NCBI RefSeq assembly: GCF_023499215.1
Contig: NZ_JAKHSK010000008.1
Span: forward strand, 62,001-126,000
Direction of reading: 5' to 3'
Source: Zunongwangia pacifica
GTDB taxonomy: Bacteria; Bacteroidota; Bacteroidia; Flavobacteriales; Flavobacteriaceae
DNA length: 64,000 nt
Shown: positions 1 to 12,801 of the stretch, piece after piece
How positions within the stretch are numbered: the stretch's first letter is position 1
How the letters are laid out: the number at the start of each line of letters is the position of its first letter
Position numbers and translations under genes: made by a program
Notes under the pieces: generated by a model
What the model was told of the DNA's origin: nothing
What the model saw: only the letters and a program-made list of their open reading frames with translations
Database searches by the model: none

Positions 1-603
1 GGTGGGGAAACCTGGGAAAAATCGACCGGTGAAAAATATAGGTTACCCATAACCGTAAATACAGCAGAATATGCGTGGAAAATTCCGCAAAAAAGAGAAT
101 TGATTAATCAAACTGCTATGACGGCCGATAGAAATGGTAATCCCTTTATCGTAACCTATTGGACAGAAGATCACAAAACCGATTATCAAATAATCTATTT
201 GGAAAATGGAAAATGGAAGCACGAAAACACCAATTTTAGAAATTCTTCATTTCAATTAGGTGGTGGTGGAACCAAGAAAATTCCAATCTCCCGACCAGAT
301 ATTTTAATTAAGGAAACAAAAAATAACCCAATCATCTATCTTTTATTTAGAGATGCTGAAAGAGAAAATAAAGTTTCTATGGCATACCACAAGTTACATA
401 GCGACGATCCCTGGAAGGTAATCGATCTTACAAAAGAATCTGTTGGGGAATGGGAACCAAATTATGATTTACAGCTTTGGAAGAACAAAGAGAAACTGCA
501 TGTTTTTGTCCAAAAAGTAACGCAGGTTGATGGTGAAGGTCTTGCAAAAGCAAAGCCTACAATGGTTCGGGTTTTGGAAGTTTCAAATTTGCCGAAAAAA
601 TAA
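1..603 (+). CDS. BNR-repeat (BNR_4-like) beta-propeller protein, 5' end outside window
   Basis: The reading frame is open from base 1, so the gene starts left of the window and only the last 200 residues are visible. The first residues (GGETW) look like a BNR/Asp-box turn (SxDxGxTW), followed by ITVNTAEYAW and later RPDILI and RDAERENK, the pattern of BNR_4 seven-bladed propellers. That fold includes ulvan lyases (PL24/PL25), the rhamnose-glucuronate lyase family PL27 and rhamnosidase family GH145. With a GH88 enzyme 22 bases downstream, a lyase or rhamnosidase acting on rhamnosyl-glucuronate caps is my preferred reading, but the catalytic part cannot be checked. The product is probably exported, since all its neighbours carry signal peptides. 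Confidence 0.7.
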   Translation, partial: GGETWEKSTGEKYRLPITVNTAEYAWKIPQKRELINQTAMTADRNGNPFIVTYWTEDHKTDYQIIYLENGKWKHENTNFRNSSFQLGGGGTKKIPISRPDILIKETKNNPIIYLLFRDAERENKVSMAYHKLHSDDPWKVIDLTKESVGEWEPNYDLQLWKNKEKLHVFVQKVTQVDGEGLAKAKPTMVRVLEVSNLPKK

Positions 604-625
604 ATAACTATAGTTCACAACCCTA

Positions 626-5064
<4,439 letters not shown>

Positions 5065-5085
5065 TCCATGAATATGTTGAAAAAA

Positions 5086-5188
5086 TTAGAATCTTAAGTT
5101 TGAAAAGTAGACTCAAAAAAAGATTCTAACCACATTACAATGTGAGTTGGGAGCTATCCCCTATAGGATTAATTTTCTTTGGGGATAG
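5086..5188. promoter_or_regulatory. Three consecutive inverted repeats between GH2 and GH16 genes
   Basis: The 202-base gap between the GH2 and GH16 genes holds three successive inverted repeats. The first is TTAGAATCTT (5086-5095) with AAGATTCTAA (5120-5129). The second is CACAT/ATGTG around TACA (5131-5144). The third is CTATCCCC (5154-5161) with GGGGATAG (5181-5188), followed by a short T-rich stretch. A TGTCTTTG box (7 of 8 matches to TAnnTTTG) follows at 5229-5236, 31 bases before the GH16 start. I read this as a transcription break or attenuator plus a possible second promoter; it is not proven. Confidence 0.5.
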
Positions 5189-5266
5189 TTTACTCGATGA
5201 TCTATTAAAAATTGAAAGCCGTTTCGACTGTCTTTGTATTGTTTTTAATTTAAATACTTGTAAAAC

Positions 5267-6115
5267 ATGCTTCAAAAAGCATCGATTTTAGTCATTTTTT
5301 TATGGGTTTTCCAATCTTGTGCAGTTCAGCGAAACAGTGTTGTCCCCATTGGATATAAACTGGTTTGGTCTGATGAATTTGAAAAGGGAACCAAACCAAA
5401 CCCTAAATTTTGGGGCTATGAAAATGGTTTTGTTCGCAATGAAGAATTACAATGGTATCAATCTGAAAATGCAAATATTCATGATGGAAAACTGATAATT
5501 TCAGGTAAAAAAGAATCGGTTAAAAATCACCAATATAAACCTGAGAGTAGCAACTGGAGAGAAAACAGGGAATTTGCAGAATATACTTCAGCCAGTATCA
5601 ATACGAATGGTAAATTCGATTTTCAATTCGGTATTTTAGAAGTAAAAGCCAAGATCGATACCTCGATGGGAATGTGGCCGGCAATCTGGACGCTTGGTAT
5701 AAAGAAAGGATGGCCTTCTAATGGAGAGATCGATGTGATGGAATATTATTTAGTCGATCAAAAACCTGCAATTTTAGCAAATGCCGCATGGAAGGGAGAA
5801 AAAGCCTATGTATCTTGGGATAGCGAGAAAATCCCGTTCTCAAAATTCCTTGAAAAAGATCCAAAATGGGCAGATAAATTTCATATCTGGAAAATGGACT
5901 GGACAAAAGATGATATCAAAATCTATTTGGATAACGAATTGCTAAACACAATAGAGCTTTCCAAAACCCAGAATCCCGACGGATTTAATCCATTTCATCA
6001 ACCCCATTATATTTTACTTAATCTAGCAATTGGTGGTAATGGCGGAGATCCCTCAAAAACTGCATTTCCCAGAAAATATGAAGTCGAGTATGTAAGAGTC
6101 TACCAGAAAAAATAA
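5267..6115 (+). CDS. GH16 endo-beta-glycanase, lipoprotein
   Basis: This 282-residue lipoprotein (lipobox VFQSC) is a single GH16 beta-jelly-roll domain. The catalytic signature EIDVME is intact: nucleophile Glu154, Asp156 and acid/base Glu159, preceded by MWPAIWTLG. The six-residue spacing (ExDxxE with a beta-bulge) is that of laminarinase, agarase, carrageenase and endo-beta-1,3-galactanase members. The substrate cannot be read from sequence alone; next to an exo-beta-1,3-galactanase-like GH43, an endo-beta-1,3-galactanase is plausible. There is no added binding module or T9SS tail. Only 3 bases separate it from the DUF2264 gene. Confidence 0.88.
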   Translation: MLQKASILVIFLWVFQSCAVQRNSVVPIGYKLVWSDEFEKGTKPNPKFWGYENGFVRNEELQWYQSENANIHDGKLIISGKKESVKNHQYKPESSNWRENREFAEYTSASINTNGKFDFQFGILEVKAKIDTSMGMWPAIWTLGIKKGWPSNGEIDVMEYYLVDQKPAILANAAWKGEKAYVSWDSEKIPFSKFLEKDPKWADKFHIWKMDWTKDDIKIYLDNELLNTIELSKTQNPDGFNPFHQPHYILLNLAIGGNGGDPSKTAFPRKYEVEYVRVYQKK

Positions 6116-6118
6116 CGT

Positions 6119-7348
6119 ATGTTGAAAATATCCAATCTTAGTTTTTTATTTAGTTTACTTTTTTTGAGTTTCAGTATAAATGCTCAGGAAGTAGATCAGC
6201 CGGCGCCTAAAGAGGTCCGGGAATTTTATGTAAACGCTTTAGTCAAAATAGCCGATCCGGTTTTAAGTAATCTGGCCAAAGGAAAATTAAAAGATAAAAT
6301 GCCTATAGAGCGTTCACCGGGTGCCTGGGACGATCGTACCCATGTAACTTATCTAGAGGCTTTTGGAAGAACATTATCCGGGATTGCACCTTGGCTGGAG
6401 CTTGGGCCAGATGATACTAAAGAAGGAAAACTAAGAGAAAAATATATCGAATTAGCTCAAAAAGCAATTGATCAAGCAACCGATCCTGAGTCGGCAGATT
6501 TTATGAATTTCAATAAAGATCGTCAGCCTTTGGTAGATGCTGCTTTTTTTGCTCAGGGATTACTTAGAGCTCCTACGCAGTTGTGGGAGCCACTCTCTGA
6601 GGCAACAAAAAGGAACGTTATAAAAGCGCTAAAATCGTCTCGGGATATCGAGCCTTATTACAGTAACTGGTTGTTGTTTACAGGAATGGTTGAAGCTGCT
6701 TTGCTAAAATTCGATAAAAAAGCCGATATGGTTCGACTATCTTATCCTATAAATAAGCACATGGAATGGTATCTGGGCGACGGAATGTATGGGGACGGAC
6801 CAGATTTTCATTGGGATTACTATAATAGTTTTGTGATTCAGCCTATGTTACTGGACATTCTAAAAGCGATGGATGAAGCAGGAGTGGGCCGAAAAGAAGA
6901 TTTTAAAAAAGTACAACAAAGAGCGCAAAGATATGCCAGTATTCAGGAGCGGTTAATCTCTCCTACCGGAACCTATCCACCAATTGGCAGGTCTTTAGCT
7001 TATCGTTTTGGTGCTTTTCAGTCACTCTCTCAGATAGCACTATGGAAAAATTTAAGTCAGGAATTGGCACCTTCTCAGGTTCGGTCAGCTTTATATGCGG
7101 TTATAAAAAGACAAATTGAAGCTGAAGGAACCTTCGATAAAGAGGGATGGCTTCAGGTTGGTCTTGTAGGCCATCAAAATAATATTGGTGAAGGCTATAT
7201 TTCTACCGGAAGCCTTTACTTATCTACCGAAGCTTTTCTTGTTTTAGGACTTTCTCCTGAAGACGAATTCTGGACAGCACCTGCAAAACCTTGGACTCAA
7301 AAGAAAATATGGAGTGGAGAAACCATTCCTATAGATCACGCACATTAA
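6119..7348 (+). CDS. DUF2264 family protein (possible GH154-type glucuronidase)
   Basis: This 409-residue protein has a Sec signal peptide (cleavage probably after SINAQ) and the DUF2264 pattern: ERSPGAWDDRTHVTYLEA near residues 64-81, then FMNFNKDRQPLVDAAFFA and a conserved DGPDFHWDYYNSFV segment. DUF2264 proteins have an all-alpha, toroid-like fold. From memory, a CAZy family with this domain (GH154) contains beta-glucuronidases active on arabinogalactan-type substrates; I cannot confirm the family assignment here. It sits between the GH16 and GH43_24-like genes in one run of closely spaced genes, consistent with removing glucuronic acid before exo-cleavage of the galactan backbone. Confidence 0.8.
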   Translation: MLKISNLSFLFSLLFLSFSINAQEVDQPAPKEVREFYVNALVKIADPVLSNLAKGKLKDKMPIERSPGAWDDRTHVTYLEAFGRTLSGIAPWLELGPDDTKEGKLREKYIELAQKAIDQATDPESADFMNFNKDRQPLVDAAFFAQGLLRAPTQLWEPLSEATKRNVIKALKSSRDIEPYYSNWLLFTGMVEAALLKFDKKADMVRLSYPINKHMEWYLGDGMYGDGPDFHWDYYNSFVIQPMLLDILKAMDEAGVGRKEDFKKVQQRAQRYASIQERLISPTGTYPPIGRSLAYRFGAFQSLSQIALWKNLSQELAPSQVRSALYAVIKRQIEAEGTFDKEGWLQVGLVGHQNNIGEGYISTGSLYLSTEAFLVLGLSPEDEFWTAPAKPWTQKKIWSGETIPIDHAH

Positions 7349-7360
7349 CCCCCACGAAAA

Positions 7361-8488
7361 ATGAAAAATCCGGAATTCAAATACCTCATTATTTTAGCTG
7401 TGTTTTTGTTCAATATCGACATAGAAGCGCAATCTACAGCACCAAACTATACTGCTTTTTATCCTGGCGAGATATGGAAAGATACCGATGGAAATCATAT
7501 TAATGCGCATGGTGGCGGGATCATGTTTAAAGACGGTACTTATTACTGGTATGGTGAACATAAAGGAAAATCTAGTTTGGCCAGGGTTGGGGTTACCGTA
7601 TATTCTTCAGAAGATTTATATAATTGGAAAAATGAGGGCGTAGCCCTTTCAGTATCCAAAGATCCCGATTCAGAGATTACTTCGGGCAGTGTAATGGAAC
7701 GGCCGAAAGTAGTGTATAACGAAAAAACGGGGCAATATGTGATGTGGTTTCATTTGGAGCTGAAAGGACAGGGATATTCTGCCGCCCGAACCGGAGTAGC
7801 AACCAGTGAATCTCCAACAGGCCCATTTACCTATTTAAAATCCTATCGTCCAAATTCGGGAAAATGGCCACAAAATTTTAAAGAAGCATGGAAAGCTACC
7901 CCAAAAAAGGGAGATCCAAAAGAGTGGTGGACACCAAAATGGGAAAAGGCTTTAAATAAAGGAATGTTTGTTCGCCGTGATTTCGAAAAAGGACAAATGT
8001 CACGTGATATGACGATTTATATCGATAAAGATGGTACGGCATATCATATCACTTCTTCAGAAGAAAATCAAACGCTTCACATTTCAAAATTAACTGATGA
8101 TTATCTTGATTTTACCGGGGAATGGGTGCGTATGCAACCCGGCGGGCAAAATGAAGCACCGGCAGTCTTTGAAAAAGAAGGATATTATTATATGATTACT
8201 TCAGGCTTAACCGGTTGGGAACCAAATGCAGCAAGGTCATTCCGCGCCAAATCTATGATGGGACCCTGGGAAAAACTAGGAAACCCTGCAAGAGGAAAAA
8301 ATGCCGATAAAACCTTCTTTTCTCAAAGTACGTTTATTTTACCCGTACAGGGAAAAGATGATGAATTTATATTTATGGCAGATCGATGGAAGCCAAAAAA
8401 TCATATTGATGGACGATATATCTGGTTACCGATTGAATGGGAAGATGATAAGCCAATCATTCGATGGAAAGATAGTTGGTCATTATAG
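7361..8488 (+). CDS. GH43 subfamily 24-like exo-beta-1,3-galactanase
   Basis: This 375-residue protein starts with a Sec signal peptide ending near IEAQS. Its opening segment, DGNHINAHGGGIMFKDG and then YYWYGEHKG, is the signature of exo-beta-1,3-galactanases such as the Clostridium thermocellum enzyme, rather than of arabinanases or xylosidases. Glu113 (MERPKVVY) and Glu265 (QNEAPAVF) are the candidate catalytic residues; this subfamily lacks the usual first Asp of GH43. Unlike many relatives there is no C-terminal CBM. These enzymes release galactose, including branched units, from the non-reducing end of beta-1,3-galactan. This gene is the strongest pointer to arabinogalactan as the locus substrate. 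Confidence 0.82.
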   Translation: MKNPEFKYLIILAVFLFNIDIEAQSTAPNYTAFYPGEIWKDTDGNHINAHGGGIMFKDGTYYWYGEHKGKSSLARVGVTVYSSEDLYNWKNEGVALSVSKDPDSEITSGSVMERPKVVYNEKTGQYVMWFHLELKGQGYSAARTGVATSESPTGPFTYLKSYRPNSGKWPQNFKEAWKATPKKGDPKEWWTPKWEKALNKGMFVRRDFEKGQMSRDMTIYIDKDGTAYHITSSEENQTLHISKLTDDYLDFTGEWVRMQPGGQNEAPAVFEKEGYYYMITSGLTGWEPNAARSFRAKSMMGPWEKLGNPARGKNADKTFFSQSTFILPVQGKDDEFIFMADRWKPKNHIDGRYIWLPIEWEDDKPIIRWKDSWSL

Positions 8489-8577
8489 TTTAGTAAGCAT
8501 TACGATTAATTATTTCTAATTCCGTTAAAAAGTGTATATTTAACACTTAAATGATAAAATCCGAAAATATCACCATA

Positions 8578-10734
8578 ATGAACATCAAATTCTTATTGAA
8601 GCCTGTAAATTTTATTTTATTACTATGTTGTATCACTCTTTTCTCCTGTAAAGATGGACAAAAGGAAAGCGAATACACCGCCTATTTATTCACCTATTTT
8701 ACCGGTAATGGCGATGGAGAAGAAGCCATTCGTTACGCCATTAGTAAAGATGGTTATAACTTCTATGCGTTAAACAACAACGAGCCCATTATATCTTCAA
8801 ATGAGATCAGCCTAAGCGGAGGCGTTCGTGATCCTCATATTTTAAGAAAAGAAGATGGTAGTGGATATTATATGGTAGTGACCGATCTTTTATCGCAAAA
8901 GGGTTGGACAAATACAGCCATGACGCTATTAACATCTGATGATATGGTTAGCTGGTCTAGTTCTATTATTGATATTCCACAAACTTATCCAGAGTTTTCA
9001 AAGGTGATGCGGGTTTGGGCGCCACAAACCATTTACGATGCCGCTGCAAAAAAATATATGGTGTACTTCTCGATGTTAGAGCCAGGAAGCTATGATAAAA
9101 TATATTATGCTTATGTAAACGAAGATTTTACAGGTCTGGAAAGTGCACCAAAGCAATTGTTTTTTAATCCGAACAAAAAGGCATCTATAGACGGTGATAT
9201 TATTAAAAAAGACGGCAAGTTTTATTTGTTCTATAAAACCGAAGGAGATCAAGATAAAGGGATAAAAGTAGCTATTTCAGATTCTTTGACTTCAGGATAT
9301 AAGGCAGAGCCCGGGAACGTAGATCAAACTGATAAAGCGGTAGAAGGATCTGGAGTATTTAAATTGATTAATTCTGAAGATTATATCCTGATGTACGATG
9401 TGTACATGGACGGGAGTTATCAATTTACCAAAAGTTCAGATTTAAAGAATTTTGAAATCGTAGATGAAGATATATCCATGAATTTTCATCCAAGACACGG
9501 AACGGTAATGCCTATTACGATTAAAGAGTTGCAGCGTTTACTCAACGCTTTCCCTTCAGATGATCTGGTTGGTGTAACAGGCGCTTCAAATTCGGCTATA
9601 AAAAAGAACAATATTGTAATAAAAAGCGATGAAAATACTATTTATCTTCCTGTAAAATATGGTACAGATATCAGTAATTTTAATCCTGAGTTTAAAACAC
9701 TTCCGGGGGTTGCGGTTTCTCCCGAAGGGGCTCAGGATTTTTCTAATGGTCCGGTAGCTTATGACATTTCAACAGGTGACGAGACCAAAACTTTTCAGGT
9801 GACTGTAGCGGTAGCCAATAATCCGGTAGTTGAAGGGTATTATGCTGATCCAGAAATTATTTATGCTGAAAAAGATAAAAAATATTACCTGTACCCAACC
9901 AGCGATGGTTTTAACAGTTGGTCTGGAACCTATTTTAAAACCTTTTCTTCTGAAGATTTAGTAAACTGGACAGACGAAGGTGTAATTCTCGATTTAGAGA
10001 AAGATGTTTCCTGGACCAGCAGAAATGCCTGGGCACCAACAATGATCGAGAAAAAAATCGATGGAAAGTATAAATATTTCTATTATTTTACAGCAGCACA
10101 GCAGGTAGGAGTAGCCGTTTCAGATAGTCCTAAAGGTCCATTTAAAGATTCTGGAGCACCATTAATTTCAGAGAAGCCAGAAGGCATAAAAGGGGGACAA
10201 AATATCGATCCTGATATTTTTGAAGATCCACAGTCTGGTAAAAATTATTTGTACTGGGGGAATGGGTTTTTAGCTGTTGTAGAGCTTAATGACGACATGA
10301 CCTCTATCAAAGAAAATACATTAAAAGTACTCACTCCAGATCATACCTTTAGAGAAGGGGCCGAAGTTTTCTTTAGAAATGGAAAATATTATTTTATGTG
10401 GGCTGAAGATGATACGCGAAGCCCAAATTATAAAGTACGCTACGCCACAGCCGATAGCCCACTTGGCCCGTTAACTATTCCTGAAGATAATATCGTAATC
10501 CAAAAAGATGTGAAAAAGGAAATTTTAGCTACAGGTCATAATTCAGTTATTCAGGTGCCGGGAAAAGACGAATGGTATTTAGTGTATCATCGTTTTACAC
10601 GTCCTAAAGGCGAAGCTATGGGAGAAGCTGCCGGATTCCATCGTGAGGTTGCTATCGATAGCTTAGCTTTTAACGAAGACGGTTCGATAATCGAAGTTAA
10701 ACCAACTTTAGAAGGTATAGCACCTTTAAATTAA
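8578..10734 (+). CDS. Tandem GH43-GH43 lipoprotein
   Basis: I start the gene at the ATG at 8578, because it gives a clean lipoprotein signal peptide (lipobox TLFSC); the ATG at 8551 adds nine residues with a charged, non-signal character. The 718-residue product has two five-bladed GH43 propellers. The first (about residues 25-315) has the triad in GGVRDPHIL, SIDGDIIKK and AVEGSGVF. A beta-sandwich-like linker follows (about 320-400). The second (about 405-718) has YYADPEII, NIDPDIFED and FREGAEVFF. Both triads look intact. Substrates are probably arabinofuranosides, xylosides or galactosides on side chains. The first domain is a clear paralogue of the next gene. Confidence 0.88.
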   Translation: MNIKFLLKPVNFILLLCCITLFSCKDGQKESEYTAYLFTYFTGNGDGEEAIRYAISKDGYNFYALNNNEPIISSNEISLSGGVRDPHILRKEDGSGYYMVVTDLLSQKGWTNTAMTLLTSDDMVSWSSSIIDIPQTYPEFSKVMRVWAPQTIYDAAAKKYMVYFSMLEPGSYDKIYYAYVNEDFTGLESAPKQLFFNPNKKASIDGDIIKKDGKFYLFYKTEGDQDKGIKVAISDSLTSGYKAEPGNVDQTDKAVEGSGVFKLINSEDYILMYDVYMDGSYQFTKSSDLKNFEIVDEDISMNFHPRHGTVMPITIKELQRLLNAFPSDDLVGVTGASNSAIKKNNIVIKSDENTIYLPVKYGTDISNFNPEFKTLPGVAVSPEGAQDFSNGPVAYDISTGDETKTFQVTVAVANNPVVEGYYADPEIIYAEKDKKYYLYPTSDGFNSWSGTYFKTFSSEDLVNWTDEGVILDLEKDVSWTSRNAWAPTMIEKKIDGKYKYFYYFTAAQQVGVAVSDSPKGPFKDSGAPLISEKPEGIKGGQNIDPDIFEDPQSGKNYLYWGNGFLAVVELNDDMTSIKENTLKVLTPDHTFREGAEVFFRNGKYYFMWAEDDTRSPNYKVRYATADSPLGPLTIPEDNIVIQKDVKKEILATGHNSVIQVPGKDEWYLVYHRFTRPKGEAMGEAAGFHREVAIDSLAFNEDGSIIEVKPTLEGIAPLN

Positions 10735-10737
10735 GTG

Positions 10738-11829
10738 ATGAGAAATTTGATAAGGTTCCATATTTTTTTGCTCCTTTCTTTAGGAGTGCTTTCCTGTAAG
10801 CAAACTCCTTCTCAAGGAAATTCAGAAAAGCAGGATCAGGAAAAAAAGGCGGCAGCAAATGAAGAAGCTCAGGGAAATAAGGAAGCTTATCTTTTTGTTT
10901 ATTTTGAAGGAACAGGAAAGGGGGAACTTCAGGAACAGTTAAGGTTTGCGGTAAGTGCTGATGCTCAAAACTGGAAAGCCCTTAATAATAATCAACCCAT
11001 TATAAGCTCAGATCGTATTTCGAATTCCGGAGGAATTAGGGATCCTCATATTCTTAGAAATAATGATGAGTTTTTTATGGTGGCCACAGATATGTTTACC
11101 GTTAAAAATGGCTGGGGCAGCAATCCGGGTATCGTTTTAATGCGTTCCAAAAACTTAACCGACTGGAAAACGAATGCTATCGATTTTAGAAAAGAATATC
11201 CTAAAACTTTTAAAAACGTGAAATGGGTCTGGGCACCACAAACATTTTACGATAAGGATAAAGATAAATATCTGGTGTATTTCACCATTCGGTTTTCAGG
11301 GCAGGATAATTTAGATTTTTATAGTGCGTATGCAAATAAAGGTTTTAGTGGTTTTGAAAGTGAACCTACATTAATGTTCCGGGCAAAATATGGTGCGATT
11401 GATGGCGATATCATTTATAAAGACAGTCTTTATCACTTTTTTTATAAAGGAAATACTAAAAATGAAAAAGGAGAAGAAATAAAAAATGGAATTCAACAAG
11501 CTGTTAGTAAATCCTTAGAAGGGCCGTGGAAAGAGGATTTTAAATATCTGGACAGTTATGCTGATACTAATACTGTTGTAGAGGGTTCTTCAGTATTTAA
11601 ACTGAACAATAGTGATGAGTATATCCTGATGTACGATTTATATTCGAGCGGTCGTTACGAATTTCAGCGAAGTAAAGATCTTTTTCATTTTTCAGAAGAA
11701 ACAGAAAGTTTTACAAAAGATTTTTTTCCTCGTCACGGCAGTGTTATCGGGATAACCAAAGAGGAAGCAAAAAGACTCGATAAAAAATGGGGCGGTGTAC
11801 CCAAAGAACTTTTAAATGAAGAGGAATGA
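10738..11829 (+). CDS. GH43 family lipoprotein
   Basis: The ATG at 10738 is preferred over the GTG at 10735, which lies directly after the upstream stop codon. The 363-residue product has a lipoprotein signal (lipobox GVLSC), a short charged linker and one GH43 propeller with RDPHILRNN, AIDGDIIYK and VVEGSSVFKL as the catalytic Asp, Asp and Glu segments. It matches the N-terminal half of the preceding protein at many positions (ALNNNQPIISS, GGIRDPHIL, WVWAPQTFYD), so the two arose by duplication. It follows that gene after 3 bases and overlaps the next start by 4 bases (ATGA), so translation is probably coupled. Confidence 0.88.
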   Translation: MRNLIRFHIFLLLSLGVLSCKQTPSQGNSEKQDQEKKAAANEEAQGNKEAYLFVYFEGTGKGELQEQLRFAVSADAQNWKALNNNQPIISSDRISNSGGIRDPHILRNNDEFFMVATDMFTVKNGWGSNPGIVLMRSKNLTDWKTNAIDFRKEYPKTFKNVKWVWAPQTFYDKDKDKYLVYFTIRFSGQDNLDFYSAYANKGFSGFESEPTLMFRAKYGAIDGDIIYKDSLYHFFYKGNTKNEKGEEIKNGIQQAVSKSLEGPWKEDFKYLDSYADTNTVVEGSSVFKLNNSDEYILMYDLYSSGRYEFQRSKDLFHFSEETESFTKDFFPRHGSVIGITKEEAKRLDKKWGGVPKELLNEEE

Positions 11830-12800
11830 AAATAGGAAACACTTTTATAAAAATAGTATGTATGCTCTTTGCAGGTTCTATACATGCGCAACAACATGTA
11901 GATTCAACATTTATTTTTGAAGCGACACAAAACCCGATTTTTACCCATAAATACACCGCAGATCCTGCAGCTCTGGTAGAAGATGATACTTTATGGCTGT
12001 TTACCGGGCATGATTACGAAGGTGGGCAAAAAGGCTACAAAATGAAAGACTGGTTGGTATTCTCTACAAAAGATATGAAAACCTGGGAAGAACATCCGGT
12101 ACCTTTAAAAATTACCGATTTTAAATGGGCGACCAGTGGCGATGCCTATGCCGGGCATGTTGCCAAAAGAAATGGAAAATACTACTGGTATATCAGTACT
12201 AATTGGAATGGCATTGGTGTTGCCGTTGCCAACAAGCCTAGCGGCCCTTATAAAGATGCGCTTGGAAAGCCATTATTAACCAATGAAGATTGCTTTGCTT
12301 CTACACATTCATGGACGTGTATAGATCCTGCAATTTTTATAGATGATAATGATCAGCCGTGGATTTTTTGGGGAAATGGCGTTTGCTATTATGCAAAGCT
12401 TAAAGACAACATGATTGAAATTGAAGGAGGTATTAAAAAGATCGATTTTGATGGCTTAGAGTTTACCGAGGCGCCCTGGGTGCATAAAGCCAATGGAAAA
12501 TATTACCTAACCTACGCTACTGGTTTTCCAGAGAAAATAGCTTATGCCATGGCAGATAGTATCGAAGGGCCTTATGAATATAAAGGGATCTTAAATGAAA
12601 TTGCCGGAAATAGCAATACCAATCATCAGTCAATCGTAGAATTTAATAATGATTGGTATTTTATTTATCATAATGGAGGCATCCAAACCGACGGTTCTAG
12701 TTATAGCCGATCTGTTTGTATCGAAAAAATGGAACACAACGCCGACGGAACCATAAAACCCATTGTGATGACGACTAAAGGAATTTATAGTGAAGAATAA
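11826..12800 (+). CDS. GH43 family glycoside hydrolase
   Basis: This 324-residue protein has a Sec signal peptide ending near GSIHAQ and one GH43 propeller. The catalytic segments are YTADPAALVE (base Asp), CIDPAIFID (pKa-modulating Asp) and FTEAPWVH (acid Glu), the arrangement of beta-xylosidase/alpha-L-arabinofuranosidase GH43 members. It is unrelated at close range to the two preceding GH43 proteins, so it probably has another linkage specificity. It is the last gene of the plus-strand run: its stop is 1 base from the stop of the convergent sugar porter, and no terminator hairpin is visible between them. Confidence 0.88.
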   Translation: MKIGNTFIKIVCMLFAGSIHAQQHVDSTFIFEATQNPIFTHKYTADPAALVEDDTLWLFTGHDYEGGQKGYKMKDWLVFSTKDMKTWEEHPVPLKITDFKWATSGDAYAGHVAKRNGKYYWYISTNWNGIGVAVANKPSGPYKDALGKPLLTNEDCFASTHSWTCIDPAIFIDDNDQPWIFWGNGVCYYAKLKDNMIEIEGGIKKIDFDGLEFTEAPWVHKANGKYYLTYATGFPEKIAYAMADSIEGPYEYKGILNEIAGNSNTNHQSIVEFNNDWYFIYHNGGIQTDGSSYSRSVCIEKMEHNADGTIKPIVMTTKGIYSEE

Positions 12801-12801
12801 T

